A stretch of DNA of 25,859 nucleotides from a virus, in the IMG/VR virus record IMGVR_UViG_3300020438_000240, positions 1 through 25,859 of that record; one strand, written 5' to 3'. Made by a program: the position numbers and the translations under genes. Positions within the stretch are counted from its first letter, which is position 1. The number at the start of each line of letters is the position of its first letter. Below, one piece after another: positions 1 through 8,136 of this stretch. Below the pieces are notes generated by a model. The model ran no database searches and was not told the DNA's origin. It was given only the letters and a program-made list of their open reading frames with translations.

Positions 1-1061
1 TCTTTTTGTTGTAAAAATGTATGCCAACCCATAACTCCTAAACCTAATGCTCTACCTTTTGAAGCATGTCTATGAGTTCTAATCATTGAATCTTTTCCAT
101 TAGTTTTATCAATAAATTCTTGCATCACACCATCTAAAAAATAAATAGCTGTTTCTACTGTATCTGTATCTTTCCATTCATCATATTTAGCTAAATTTAA
201 AGACGATAAACAACATATAAAACTATGTTCTTCATCTGTGTGTAATGTTATTTCTGAACATATGTTAGTCATTGATACATCTAAATTGTTCATTAGATAA
301 GCCATTGGGTTATCTTTATTAACATTATCCTTAAACATTATGTAAGGTTCACCTGTTTCAACTCTAGCTTTTAAAATTTGAAGCCAAAGTTCCATAGATT
401 CTTGATCTCTATCATTTAACCTTCTCATGAAAGCATCATCTACTACTACACATTGGTGTAAATTTAAGCATTGTCTATTAGGATCACCTTTTGGTCTTCT
501 AATTTGCAAATATTCCTTAATATCAGGGTGATTAACGTCTAAATTAACGCTAGCAGCACCTCTTCGTACACTACCCTGATTTGTAGCAATTATAGTTGAA
601 TCATAAATTTTAGCCCAAGGAACTATACCCTCAGATTTTCCATTACCTCTAATAGAAGTGCCTCGAGGTCTAATTCTATTTAAACCTATACCAACACCAC
701 CACCATAAGAAGTTAATCTCATAAGTTCAGCATTAGTTAAACCTATACCCCTAACTGAATCAGGAGTATCAATCCCAAAGCATGAAATTGGTAATCCTCT
801 ATCTGTTCCAGTATTTGATAAAACCGGAGAAGCTAAACCAATCCAACCATTCCAAATGTATTTAAAAAACTTATTTTCTAAATCTGGTCTATTTAATCTT
901 GAAGCTATTGAACTAACTACTCTTTTATAGGCTTTTCTAGGGGTTTCTTCTGGGAGTAGATATCCTTTTGAAATTGTAGATAAAGCTACTTCATCCATCC
1001 ATTCAGGGTAATCTTTACCCTTTTCCCATTGTTTATAATCTAATATTAAATTGTTATCCAT
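1..1061 (-). CDS. nrdA: Ribonucleotide reductase class I large (alpha) subunit, partial
   Basis: Reduces ribonucleoside diphosphates to deoxyribonucleotides together with NrdB, supplying dNTPs for phage replication. The frame opens at ATG 1061 and runs off the left edge, so 353 codons are visible. Recognisable parts are LASPVLSNTGT near residue 80, PISCFGID with Cys94 (equivalent of E. coli Cys225, one of the redox pair), NICSEI with Asn266/Cys268/Glu270 (the catalytic N-C-E set) and CCLSSLNL at 283-290, whose first Cys is the likely partner of E. coli Cys462. The catalytic domain begins almost at residue 1, so the N-terminal ATP-cone that senses dATP appears to be missing, as in many phage enzymes. 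The gene begins 1 nt after the nrdB stop, implying co-translation. The C-terminal half, including the radical-transfer tyrosines and Cys tail, is outside the window. Confidence 0.95.
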   Translation of the reverse strand, partial: MDNNLILDYKQWEKGKDYPEWMDEVALSTISKGYLLPEETPRKAYKRVVSSIASRLNRPDLENKFFKYIWNGWIGLASPVLSNTGTDRGLPISCFGIDTPDSVRGIGLTNAELMRLTSYGGGVGIGLNRIRPRGTSIRGNGKSEGIVPWAKIYDSTIIATNQGSVRRGAASVNLDVNHPDIKEYLQIRRPKGDPNRQCLNLHQCVVVDDAFMRRLNDRDQESMELWLQILKARVETGEPYIMFKDNVNKDNPMAYLMNNLDVSMTNICSEITLHTDEEHSFICCLSSLNLAKYDEWKDTDTVETAIYFLDGVMQEFIDKTNGKDSMIRTHRHASKGRALGLGVMGWHTFLQQK

Positions 1062-1062
1062 T

Positions 1063-2049
1063 TTAAAACATTGTTGCTGTGTCCCACTCTAAGTGACCTT
1101 TACTATAATTAGTTACTCTATTTGCAAAGAAATCTGTGTGTTGCTTTCCTGCACTTAAAGCATCAAACCATTTCATTTCATTTACTGCCTTCATATCTAC
1201 ATCTAAAATTATAGGATTATATCCTAAATCTCCTAATTTTGTATTAACTCTATTCTTTATAAAATTAATTAAGTTGTATTTTGAACAACCTTCTAAGTCC
1301 CCAAGTTCATAAACTTTTTCTATAAAATCAAGTTCAAGTTGAAGAGATAATAAAGCTGCTTCATTAATTGCTGCCTCTAATTCAGGGGTTTTTAAATGTG
1401 AGTTTTCTTTTAATAAAGTTCTAAATAACCAACACCCTGCTTCTGAGTGCATAGATTCATCTCTAATTGACCATTCTACTATTTGACCTACTCCTTTAAG
1501 TTTATTTCTCATTTTAAATGAAAGTAAAACAGCGAATGAAGAAAATAAATTAACTCCTTCTGTAAATGCTGAAAATATTGCTAATGATTTAGCTCTTTCA
1601 TGCCAATCTACTTCTCCATCAAATGAATCTCTAACATCCATTAATGTTTCAATTTTAGCCATTGTAGTTTCATCTTCTAAAAATTCACTAAAGTCATCTA
1701 AACCTAACTCTTCATTAAGTAAAGAATAAGCTTCTGCATGAATTGTTTCCATAGCACCAAAAGTAGTAGCCATTGCTATAATTTCAGGTTTTCTAAACCA
1801 TTTTGTTACTAACCCAGTCCAATAATCATTTACTACAGTTTCTGTTTGGGCAAAACCCTTTAAAATAGAACCTATAATATTTTTTTCAGTTTCATTTAAA
1901 TTTTGTTTCCAATCATTAATATCCGACATCATTGGAACTTCAGTGTGTATCCAATGTGCCTGTTGTTGTTTAAGCCAGTAATCAAAAGCCTTTGGGTATT
2001 CAAAAGGCTTATAGACTATTCTCTCCTCAAGTAGGTTAGTTTTTGTCAT
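1063..2049 (-). CDS. nrdB: Ribonucleotide reductase class I small (beta) subunit
   Basis: Ferritin-like subunit that houses the di-iron centre and tyrosyl radical needed by NrdA. At 328 aa it has the usual length. Metal ligands can be placed by spacing: Glu70, Glu101 and His104 (ETIHAEAY), Glu164 (FTEGV), Glu198 and His201 (RDESMH). Tyr108, four residues after His104, matches the radical Tyr122 of E. coli. The first ligand is Glu where E. coli has Asp84, and the 31-residue spacing to the next ligand is preserved, so this looks like a natural variant rather than a defect. It lies just upstream of nrdA in transcription order and 12 nt downstream of the helicase gene, inside the tightly packed replication block. 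Confidence 0.96.
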   Translation of the reverse strand: MTKTNLLEERIVYKPFEYPKAFDYWLKQQQAHWIHTEVPMMSDINDWKQNLNETEKNIIGSILKGFAQTETVVNDYWTGLVTKWFRKPEIIAMATTFGAMETIHAEAYSLLNEELGLDDFSEFLEDETTMAKIETLMDVRDSFDGEVDWHERAKSLAIFSAFTEGVNLFSSFAVLLSFKMRNKLKGVGQIVEWSIRDESMHSEAGCWLFRTLLKENSHLKTPELEAAINEAALLSLQLELDFIEKVYELGDLEGCSKYNLINFIKNRVNTKLGDLGYNPIILDVDMKAVNEMKWFDALSAGKQHTDFFANRVTNYSKGHLEWDTATMF

Positions 2050-2061
2050 ATTTTTTTAAAT

Positions 2062-3417
2062 TTAAGTGTTAAAAAATTCTTTTTGAAGGTGTTTTAATTC
2101 AAAACTATCAATATTAGAATGGGGGTTTACTGGGTATGAAGGTTGGACTAATTCATCATCTTCATTATAATCATGAACCTCAAAATGTCCTGTTGATGTA
2201 TCTGCTTTGACTCCAAATGTTAATCCATCCATTCCATATCTATTTTTCATTACGTGAAACCTACCGGTGCCATTAATTTTATCTTTTGCCTTTCTAGACA
2301 GTGATAAACAAAAATCTGTAATCATTATTTTATCATAAGATCCAGCTGCTTTGTCTCCTTCAATGACATCGTCTTTTGCACCCGCCCTATTTACTTGAGA
2401 AACTGACCAAATTGGTAAATTTAATTCTCGAGCAAGGCCTTTAGTACTTGTATAAATATCATCAATTTCATATTTGCGATCAACATTCTTTCTTTTTGAT
2501 GATAATAAATCAACATAATCTATTAAAATCAAATCAGGTTTAACATCTTGGCTTATACATTTTCTAATGTGAGATTCTACTGTGTGGATACTAGCTCTTC
2601 CAGTAGGAAATTCTTTTATTACTAACTTACCCTCTATTTGGGGTATAATTTCTTCTACTTCTTTTTTATGTTTAGTAATATGGTTAACTGGAATTTTAGT
2701 AAAAAATGAATCATATCTTAACCCAACATAATCCTCTCCAAGTTCTAAGGTATAGTGTAAAACATTATATCCCATTTTAACGGCATGTCCCCCTAAAGCA
2801 ACAAGCGACCAAGACTTTCCACCCCCAGGATTACCAAATATTAAACCAAAATCACCACCTCCTAATCCACCTTGTAACAATTCATTAATCCTTTCCCAAG
2901 GGGTTGGTATGCATATTCTATTGTCTTTTCTATATCTAGTTTCTATATCTAAATTATACTCATGTCCAATATTTTTATCTTGACCTGATTTTAAAGCATC
3001 CTCAATCATTATTTTAATTGAATCATAATCTCCGGCCTTTAATAAATCTACAGAAGATAATAATGCTTTTTTTAATTGTTGGTTTTTACAAAATGCTGAA
3101 AATTCTTCTTGGACATATTTTAAATCATCATCACTTGCTATATAAGCTTCTCTAAGTTGTTCTTTAATTGATAATTGTAAAACTTCATTTTCAATTTTTT
3201 TAACTTCAACCTTTAATATGTCTAATGAGGGTGTTGTATGATATTTGTCATAATAAGCAAGTATTTCTTTTACAATCCACCTATGTGCTTGGTTGTTAAA
3301 ATCTTCTTCGTTTAATATATCATAAATGTTGGTTAAAAAATCTTTATGTGTTAATAAAGAGGATAAAACCTTTATTTGAAAATCTTTTCCGTAATCTTGA
3401 ATACTTTTTAATGTCAT
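2062..3417 (-). CDS. Replicative DNA helicase, DnaB/T4 gp41 type
   Basis: Hexameric 5'-3' helicase that unwinds DNA at the phage replication fork. The 451-aa protein has an N-terminal helical part (about 1-150) like DnaB, then a RecA-type motor. Walker A is GNPGGGKS at 195-202, Walker B is LILIDY ending with Asp300, SVSQVNR near 338-344 is the sensor/H3 motif, and KNRYG at 391-395 is a probable arginine-finger region. The start overlaps the exonuclease stop as ATGA (3414-3417), so translation of the two is probably coupled. No primase domain is fused, and no primase gene is seen in the window. Family assignment is firm; gp41 rather than host-type DnaB is inferred from the T4-like neighbours. 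Confidence 0.93.
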   Translation of the reverse strand: MTLKSIQDYGKDFQIKVLSSLLTHKDFLTNIYDILNEEDFNNQAHRWIVKEILAYYDKYHTTPSLDILKVEVKKIENEVLQLSIKEQLREAYIASDDDLKYVQEEFSAFCKNQQLKKALLSSVDLLKAGDYDSIKIMIEDALKSGQDKNIGHEYNLDIETRYRKDNRICIPTPWERINELLQGGLGGGDFGLIFGNPGGGKSWSLVALGGHAVKMGYNVLHYTLELGEDYVGLRYDSFFTKIPVNHITKHKKEVEEIIPQIEGKLVIKEFPTGRASIHTVESHIRKCISQDVKPDLILIDYVDLLSSKRKNVDRKYEIDDIYTSTKGLARELNLPIWSVSQVNRAGAKDDVIEGDKAAGSYDKIMITDFCLSLSRKAKDKINGTGRFHVMKNRYGMDGLTFGVKADTSTGHFEVHDYNEDDELVQPSYPVNPHSNIDSFELKHLQKEFFNT

Positions 3418-4439
3418 TTATTTAATTTTTCAAAATTTTCTTTTAACCAATAATCTAAATTTCTAATCATTCCACCTAACTTGTCTTCGTTATACATTGC
3501 AATGAACTGATCGGGAATATAATTTAAATTTTTAGTTTTTACAACTTCATCTAAATATTTTTTATCATTTTCTCCAATCATAGGATTAGATAAATCCATT
3601 ATTTTATAATTTTTTTCTAATTCATCTACCCCTTGTATTACTCGGGCGTACACAAGATGATCTTTAAACTTTTGTTCACATATATCAAATACATCATCAA
3701 ATGTTAAGACCCTTTCAGTTAATTCCGGGAATTTTTTAAATATACCTTTCTCACCTAACCCTTTAATTCCTTTAATTTTATCAGAACTATCTCCTAAAAG
3801 TGTTTTATATAGAATAAAGTTTTGAGCAGGCATTTTATATTTTTCTCTCATAACCTCTTCAGTATAATACTTTTTTTCCATTGGTCTATAAACTATAACG
3901 TTTTGGTTTACCAATTGAAGAAAATCTTTATCGCTAGATATTATGAAAAGTTTGTCGTTGGGTTGATTTGGCAATTTACCACACAGATATGCTATGATAT
4001 CATCCGCCTCTACCTTATCTAAAATTAATGTTTTTACTGGGAGGGTTTTTAAGTATTGGATTACTCTTACTATTTGGTCTACTTTAGAATCGTGTTCATC
4101 TACTAAACTATCAAATACTTCCCAATTTGTAACTCTTTGCTCGTTTCTACCTGATTTATATTCAGGTACTAAGTTTTTTCTGTTTACAGTAGAGGAAGCA
4201 CCATCAAACACAACATAAACTTTATCAGGTTGTGTTTGCCTAATCATTGCTCCTAATGAACGAAAAAAACCACCTAAACCCCCTATATGAATACCATCAG
4301 GATTAACCATATTCATCATTGCAAAGTTTCTAAAAAATAAATTTAACCCATCTATTAACAAAGTTCTAGTACCTTCAGACGAGCTGGCATCATTCCCCTC
4401 AGTATCATTAAGGAGTTTAAGTAAATTTTTCTTATCCAT
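3414..4439 (-). CDS. 5'-3' exonuclease / flap endonuclease (T4 RNase H-like, FEN family)
   Basis: Removes RNA primers and 5' flaps during lagging-strand synthesis. The 341-aa protein shows the family's acidic metal ligands in order: LLIDGLN with Asp30, VVFDG with Asp79, VEADDIIAY with Glu144/Asp146/Asp147, SSDKDF with Asp170/Asp172, and GDSSDKI with Asp217/Asp220. The last is followed by GIKGLGEKG, the helix-hairpin-helix (H3TH) that grips DNA. The first about 24 residues form a Ser/Glu-rich extension without family similarity. It is a stand-alone nuclease, as in T4, rather than the N-terminal domain of a DNA polymerase I. It ends in a 4-nt overlap with the helicase gene and starts 4 nt after the uvsX stop. 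Confidence 0.93.
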   Translation of the reverse strand: MDKKNLLKLLNDTEGNDASSSEGTRTLLIDGLNLFFRNFAMMNMVNPDGIHIGGLGGFFRSLGAMIRQTQPDKVYVVFDGASSTVNRKNLVPEYKSGRNEQRVTNWEVFDSLVDEHDSKVDQIVRVIQYLKTLPVKTLILDKVEADDIIAYLCGKLPNQPNDKLFIISSDKDFLQLVNQNVIVYRPMEKKYYTEEVMREKYKMPAQNFILYKTLLGDSSDKIKGIKGLGEKGIFKKFPELTERVLTFDDVFDICEQKFKDHLVYARVIQGVDELEKNYKIMDLSNPMIGENDKKYLDEVVKTKNLNYIPDQFIAMYNEDKLGGMIRNLDYWLKENFEKLNK

Positions 4440-4443
4440 AATC

Positions 4444-5520
4444 TTATTCTGGTTCTTCTATGTAAGAGGTAATATCATTATACGCTTGTTCCTCTTCTAC
4501 TATTTGAAAATCACCCCCACCTAAAATGTCTTTCCATGCTTGAGAGTTATCATTTTTATACTCTTTAAGTTCTTTATCATTATCGTTGATAAAACCATGA
4601 GGTGTCATTACAATTCTACCCCTGGTGGTAACTCCATTAATGTGATTTTTATCAATCTGTAAATTAACACGTTTCGCAAATTCTACCTGTTTACCATCTT
4701 TAATTGCTTTAATTTTAGATGTTCCTGCGTTTGAAATATTACCAAATGTAACTACAAACGTTGAATCAAACCACATTGCAAATCCACCTTTATTCATTAA
4801 TTTAGGTTTACCCATTGGTGATTCTGCTTTTGCTGTCCATACTTTATTAATACAAACTAACGTGTTAGTGTATTCAGATGATTCTTTTCTTGATAATGTA
4901 ATTCTTTGATTAACACTATTTCCAAATTGAGTAGACATTGCACCCGCATTCCATTCATTGTTGTTTTTATTTGATTTAACAGACATTTCACAAGGCACTG
5001 ATCCTATTGAATCCCATAAGAATACTAAATCGTATGGTAAATTCCCTCGTTTTTGTTCATCTATTAAATCCAAAATAAATTTAGCAACATCTTCAATTGT
5101 GTGAATAGTTTCTCTATCAGCATAGATAAATTCTCCTTCATAATTTACGATTTCTCCAGTTTCTTTATCTACTACTTCATCTACCTGTAGACCCATTTGT
5201 TGAGCATGTTCCCAATTCCATTTCATCTCAGTAATAATAAAAACAGGTAGTATCCCTCTTTTTTGAGCGGATACTGCTGTTTCTAGTAGTGCTGTTGTTT
5301 TACCTGTATCTGAGTGGCCTCTAAGTAAAACAATATGTCCTTGAGGTATGCCTGGAATTGATGTTACATCTTGAAATGCTTGTGAAAGTGGAATCCAAGT
5401 TTGTTCTTTAAATTTAACATTTTGTTTAAGTCCCTTCTTTTCTTTAAAGGAATTTAAATTAAACTTAGATTTTATTTCTTTGGAGACTGCCTCCGATAGC
5501 GATTTTTTAATTCTTGGCAT
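4444..5520 (-). CDS. uvsX: UvsX-type RecA-family recombinase
   Basis: RecA-fold strand-exchange protein that forms filaments on ssDNA and drives recombination-dependent replication and repair in T4-like phages. In this 358-aa protein, Walker A is GHSDTGKT at 68-75, a catalytic Glu lies in FIITEMKW near residue 98, and Walker B is DLVFLWDS ending at Asp170-Ser171. It is followed by a probable DNA-binding L1/L2 region with AGAMSTQFGNSVNQRI near 192-207. The C-terminal tail is acidic, as in RecA and UvsX, where it modulates DNA access. It lies between gp32 and the exonuclease, the sort of replication/recombination cluster in which UvsX and gp32 are partners. UvsX is preferred over bacterial RecA on context and on the divergent Walker A. 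Confidence 0.92.
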   Translation of the reverse strand: MPRIKKSLSEAVSKEIKSKFNLNSFKEKKGLKQNVKFKEQTWIPLSQAFQDVTSIPGIPQGHIVLLRGHSDTGKTTALLETAVSAQKRGILPVFIITEMKWNWEHAQQMGLQVDEVVDKETGEIVNYEGEFIYADRETIHTIEDVAKFILDLIDEQKRGNLPYDLVFLWDSIGSVPCEMSVKSNKNNNEWNAGAMSTQFGNSVNQRITLSRKESSEYTNTLVCINKVWTAKAESPMGKPKLMNKGGFAMWFDSTFVVTFGNISNAGTSKIKAIKDGKQVEFAKRVNLQIDKNHINGVTTRGRIVMTPHGFINDNDKELKEYKNDNSQAWKDILGGGDFQIVEEEQAYNDITSYIEEPE

Positions 5521-5531
5521 ATAACTTTAAT

Positions 5532-6350
5532 TTAAAATGGTAAATCATCTTTCTCTTCAAACAAATCATCAAATTCTTCTACTTTTGATGCTACTGGTTT
5601 GCCTTGAGTTGCTAAACTGAACTTTTTGTCTTCTTTTACTACTGTAGAATCATCATTAGAATCAGCTATATCATCTTCTTCTCCATCAGTTAAGAAACTT
5701 TGAAGTTCTTCTTTTAGTTTATCATAAGTGTATTTAAATCTTTCTTCTAATAAAAGTGGTTGTTTTTCCAACCATGTCTCTACTGAAGAAGCATTTTCAC
5801 TTAATGGAGTTTGCTTTGGTTTTGGTCTTAAACTAAGAGCAAATCCTGGTCTATCCTGTACCTTAGAAGCATTAACTACAAAATCAAATCCTTCTACTAC
5901 ATCTGTAAAATCACCATAATCTTCATCATCAGCAATTGATAACAATTCCATATAGATAGTTTTACTAAATTCAAACAAACGAACACCTTTTTCTTCTTCC
6001 CCTCTAACAATAACGGGAGCAAATACTCTCATTTTAGGGTCAAGTTTTTTAGATAATTTCCAATTGTCTGAATCTGATGATTCTCTTAATTTCTTAGTGA
6101 AATCTACTATGGGATCTTTTTCTCCCCAGTTTGTTAGGGCTACTATTGGAAACTTTCCAATTCCATAGTGCATGAAAACCTCCTGAAATGGGTTTTCTTT
6201 GTTTAGTTTTGAAGGGACAAACCTGATTTGGTATTTACCTTCTTGTTTTGGTTTCCAATAAACCAAAGTGTAATCCTTTTTTTCTCTTGATTTGGGTTTG
6301 TTGTCTTGATTCAAAGACTCCAAACGGTTTTTGATTGCGTTTAAATCCAT
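5532..6350 (-). CDS. gp32-like single-stranded DNA-binding protein with a bacterial SSB-type tip
   Basis: Coats ssDNA at the fork and during recombination. The 272-aa sequence has the gp32 layout: a basic N-terminus (about 1-30), an OB-fold core beginning with DYTLVYWKPKQEGKYQIRFVP and including FMHYGIGKFPIVAL (the first stretch is split by no gap and is read here only as a landmark), and a long acidic tail from about residue 215. The Cys/His zinc module of T4 gp32 is absent: there are no cysteines. The tail ends EEKDDLPF, which resembles the C-terminal tip of bacterial SSB rather than the T4 gp32 end. It is the only replication gene with a sizeable gap upstream (58 nt), so it may have its own promoter. 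The start codon overlaps the AT-rich string TATAAATATG. Confidence 0.88.
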   Translation of the reverse strand: MDLNAIKNRLESLNQDNKPKSREKKDYTLVYWKPKQEGKYQIRFVPSKLNKENPFQEVFMHYGIGKFPIVALTNWGEKDPIVDFTKKLRESSDSDNWKLSKKLDPKMRVFAPVIVRGEEEKGVRLFEFSKTIYMELLSIADDEDYGDFTDVVEGFDFVVNASKVQDRPGFALSLRPKPKQTPLSENASSVETWLEKQPLLLEERFKYTYDKLKEELQSFLTDGEEDDIADSNDDSTVVKEDKKFSLATQGKPVASKVEEFDDLFEEKDDLPF

Positions 6351-6408
6351 ATTTATAACTTTTTAATAATAACACTTGAATATAATAAAACTTTTAATAT
6401 AAAGCAAA

Positions 6409-6879
6409 TTATACTTCAATTATTTTGTGAATTTTTGTATTTAGCTGTTTTAATTCATTATGTTGTGTTAGCAAAATACAATTTCTGTAATGTTTCCAAT
6501 TAATAGGAAATTTTGTATCAACTACTCCGCCATTAAGTTTTTTAATTAACTCATTTAGAGCATTTATTGTATATAAAGTGTTTGTTTCTTTTTTCCTATG
6601 AACTAAAATAGTGTTTTCTGGGATTGCTGTAATATTTCCTTGATCAACATTATAAGTTAGAACATATTCGTTATTACTCTTAATATGAAGAGCAAACATC
6701 TTGTTATACATTATAGAGTATTTAGAAGAGAGATATTTTATTTTTGCATCCATCTCTTCTAATCTTACAAAAGTGCAAAATAATTTATTATTCAAGTCGG
6801 TAAAATTTATAAAGTTATCATTGTCATATTCTACTTTATAAATATCTGAAATTTCTTCAAAAATCATAGTTGTTTCCAT
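6409..6879 (-). CDS. Unknown protein coupled to the DNA polymerase gene
   Basis: I do not recognise this 156-aa protein. It is Asn/Lys/Ile-rich and probably mixed alpha/beta. A helix around ALNELIKKLNGG (about 107-118) precedes FPINWKHYRNCILLT (about 123-137). There is no signal peptide, membrane segment or nucleotide-binding motif. Its start lies 23 nt inside the polymerase gene, or 11 nt inside if the second Met at codon 5 (position 6867) is used, so the two are almost surely translationally coupled. It sits between the polymerase and gp32, so a replication role such as an accessory subunit is a reasonable guess, but nothing in the sequence proves it. Confidence 0.75.
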   Translation of the reverse strand: METTMIFEEISDIYKVEYDNDNFINFTDLNNKLFCTFVRLEEMDAKIKYLSSKYSIMYNKMFALHIKSNNEYVLTYNVDQGNITAIPENTILVHRKKETNTLYTINALNELIKKLNGGVVDTKFPINWKHYRNCILLTQHNELKQLNTKIHKIIEV

Positions 6880-8113
6880 TACTAATTTTTATGTTTAGTT
6901 GGTGTGATTTAAACACCTCCTTTATTTGGTTTAGCACACTTTCTTCAGTTTTATCGTAATCAAACAAAAACGCATCGTAAGTGTACAAAACTAAATTTGT
7001 TTCTGTTTTTTTTAATATTTTTATTATATCCCACAATATACAAACATTTTTTGAGGTTTCCAAATTTTGTAATAGGTAATTAAATAATTTTTGGGGATTC
7101 ATGTTATCTAACTTAGAATTTTCAAATTTATGTTCTGAAATTGGGCATTTAATGAAACCCTTATTTTGAAAATCACTCCATAAACTATTTATAAATTCTT
7201 GGATTTTTTGAAAAAACTCAAGATCCCTATACTGTTTAAATACACCACCATAAAGCTGTTTGAACGTGAGCTCTTTAGCTTTTTTATAATCCACATTATA
7301 CATTTTAGCAAAGGAAGCATGAATATCATCAGTATCGAACTTATAATTAACCAACATAGCGGCAAGAGTAGGATGATAAGCAGAGATATCAATTTCAATA
7401 AATTCATCATTACTTGGTATAAATGCTTTCCTACATCCATTTTCTTTATTTAAAGCCGCAAAGTTAATTCCTCCAAACCTATTTGATGGTCTAGTTGTTG
7501 TGGTTCTGTAATTATATTGGGTGTATACTTTATCTCCAAAATCTTTATTAAAATGTTCTTGAAATAATTCTGAATTGACTTGGATACCTTTTCTTTCAAT
7601 AGCATTAAACACCAATGGCACTCTATTATTATAAAATGGGTTAACAGGTTCATTAAAATATTGTTTTAAATTATTATAATTTTTCTCACAGGTTTCATAA
7701 TGTTTAACAATAGGAACAATCTTGTTAATATCCAATTTATCTTTGTTTCTTTGTTCTAAAATTTGGTGGGCTCTTGTCGTTTCCATCTCATATTCTGGGG
7801 AAGTTAAAGAGATGTCAATTAGATTTTTATGCAAGTAAAAATGTAAAAATTCCTTTTTACCCCAAACGTACAACGTATCATAGCTATTAATTAATTCCGC
7901 GATATACTCGCTGTTTAACGGCATAGATTCACTGTGGTTTATTGAGATAATGTATCCTTTACTTGCATTTATTGGACGCAAATATATAAGGGATACTTCT
8001 GTGGTTACAGGATGTGTTTTATAGGAATTAGGTATAATCTCTATATAAGCTTCTTTATAACCATTATTGTAAAAACCCTTTAATTGTTCAGTGTTTTCTA
8101 TTAGCCAAAACAT
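6857..8113 (-). CDS. Minimal family A DNA polymerase, apparently without thumb and with a degenerate exonuclease region
   Basis: Predicted template-directed DNA polymerase, only 418 aa. The palm and fingers follow E. coli Pol I in order: the RTTTTRPSN element at 203-211, motif A EIDISAYHPTLAAML with catalytic Asp242, DDIH near 262-265, motif B K280-x3-F284-x3-Y288-G289, the N345/Q349 pair (same spacing as N845/Q849), and motif C YTYDAFLF with catalytic Asp380. Motif C reads Y-D-A rather than H-D-E. Between IERKG (172-176) and VYTQY (196-200) only about 20 residues remain where Pol I has about 110, so the thumb is essentially gone. Residues 1-125 resemble a worn 3'-5' exonuclease fold without a clear set of acidic metal ligands. 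The reading frame is intact. It lies at the upstream end of the replication block. Confidence 0.85.
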   Translation of the reverse strand: MFWLIENTEQLKGFYNNGYKEAYIEIIPNSYKTHPVTTEVSLIYLRPINASKGYIISINHSESMPLNSEYIAELINSYDTLYVWGKKEFLHFYLHKNLIDISLTSPEYEMETTRAHQILEQRNKDKLDINKIVPIVKHYETCEKNYNNLKQYFNEPVNPFYNNRVPLVFNAIERKGIQVNSELFQEHFNKDFGDKVYTQYNYRTTTTRPSNRFGGINFAALNKENGCRKAFIPSNDEFIEIDISAYHPTLAAMLVNYKFDTDDIHASFAKMYNVDYKKAKELTFKQLYGGVFKQYRDLEFFQKIQEFINSLWSDFQNKGFIKCPISEHKFENSKLDNMNPQKLFNYLLQNLETSKNVCILWDIIKILKKTETNLVLYTYDAFLFDYDKTEESVLNQIKEVFKSHQLNIKISNGNNYDF

Positions 8114-8136
8114 TAACTAAATATACGAAATGTATT

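Noticed and set aside
1063-2049. Glu70 in place of the usual Asp ligand in NrdB as a sign of an inactive enzyme
   Set aside because: The other ligands and the radical Tyr108 are intact, spacing is preserved, and Glu at this place is compatible with di-iron or manganese-iron centres.
3822-4218. Plus-strand ORFs of 66 and 74 aa, and other plus-strand ORFs throughout
   Set aside because: They lie antisense to well-supported genes, have no recognisable domains, and their codons merely mirror the minus-strand gene.
6349-6359. TATAAATATG at the gp32 start as a T4-type late promoter
   Set aside because: It overlaps the start codon, so it could not serve gp32, and it has the opposite orientation to the repeated intergenic element. 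The region is AT-rich enough for chance.
6836-6845. Exact ATATTTATAA copy inside the 156-aa gene
   Set aside because: It encodes Asp-Ile-Tyr-Lys in a coding frame and stands alone. One chance copy is expected in this much AT-rich coding DNA.
7189-7653. Minus-strand ORFs of 83 and 67 aa inside the polymerase gene
   Set aside because: They are in another frame of the polymerase, whose catalytic motifs (RTTTTR element, Asp242, motif B) are read in the main frame over the same bases.
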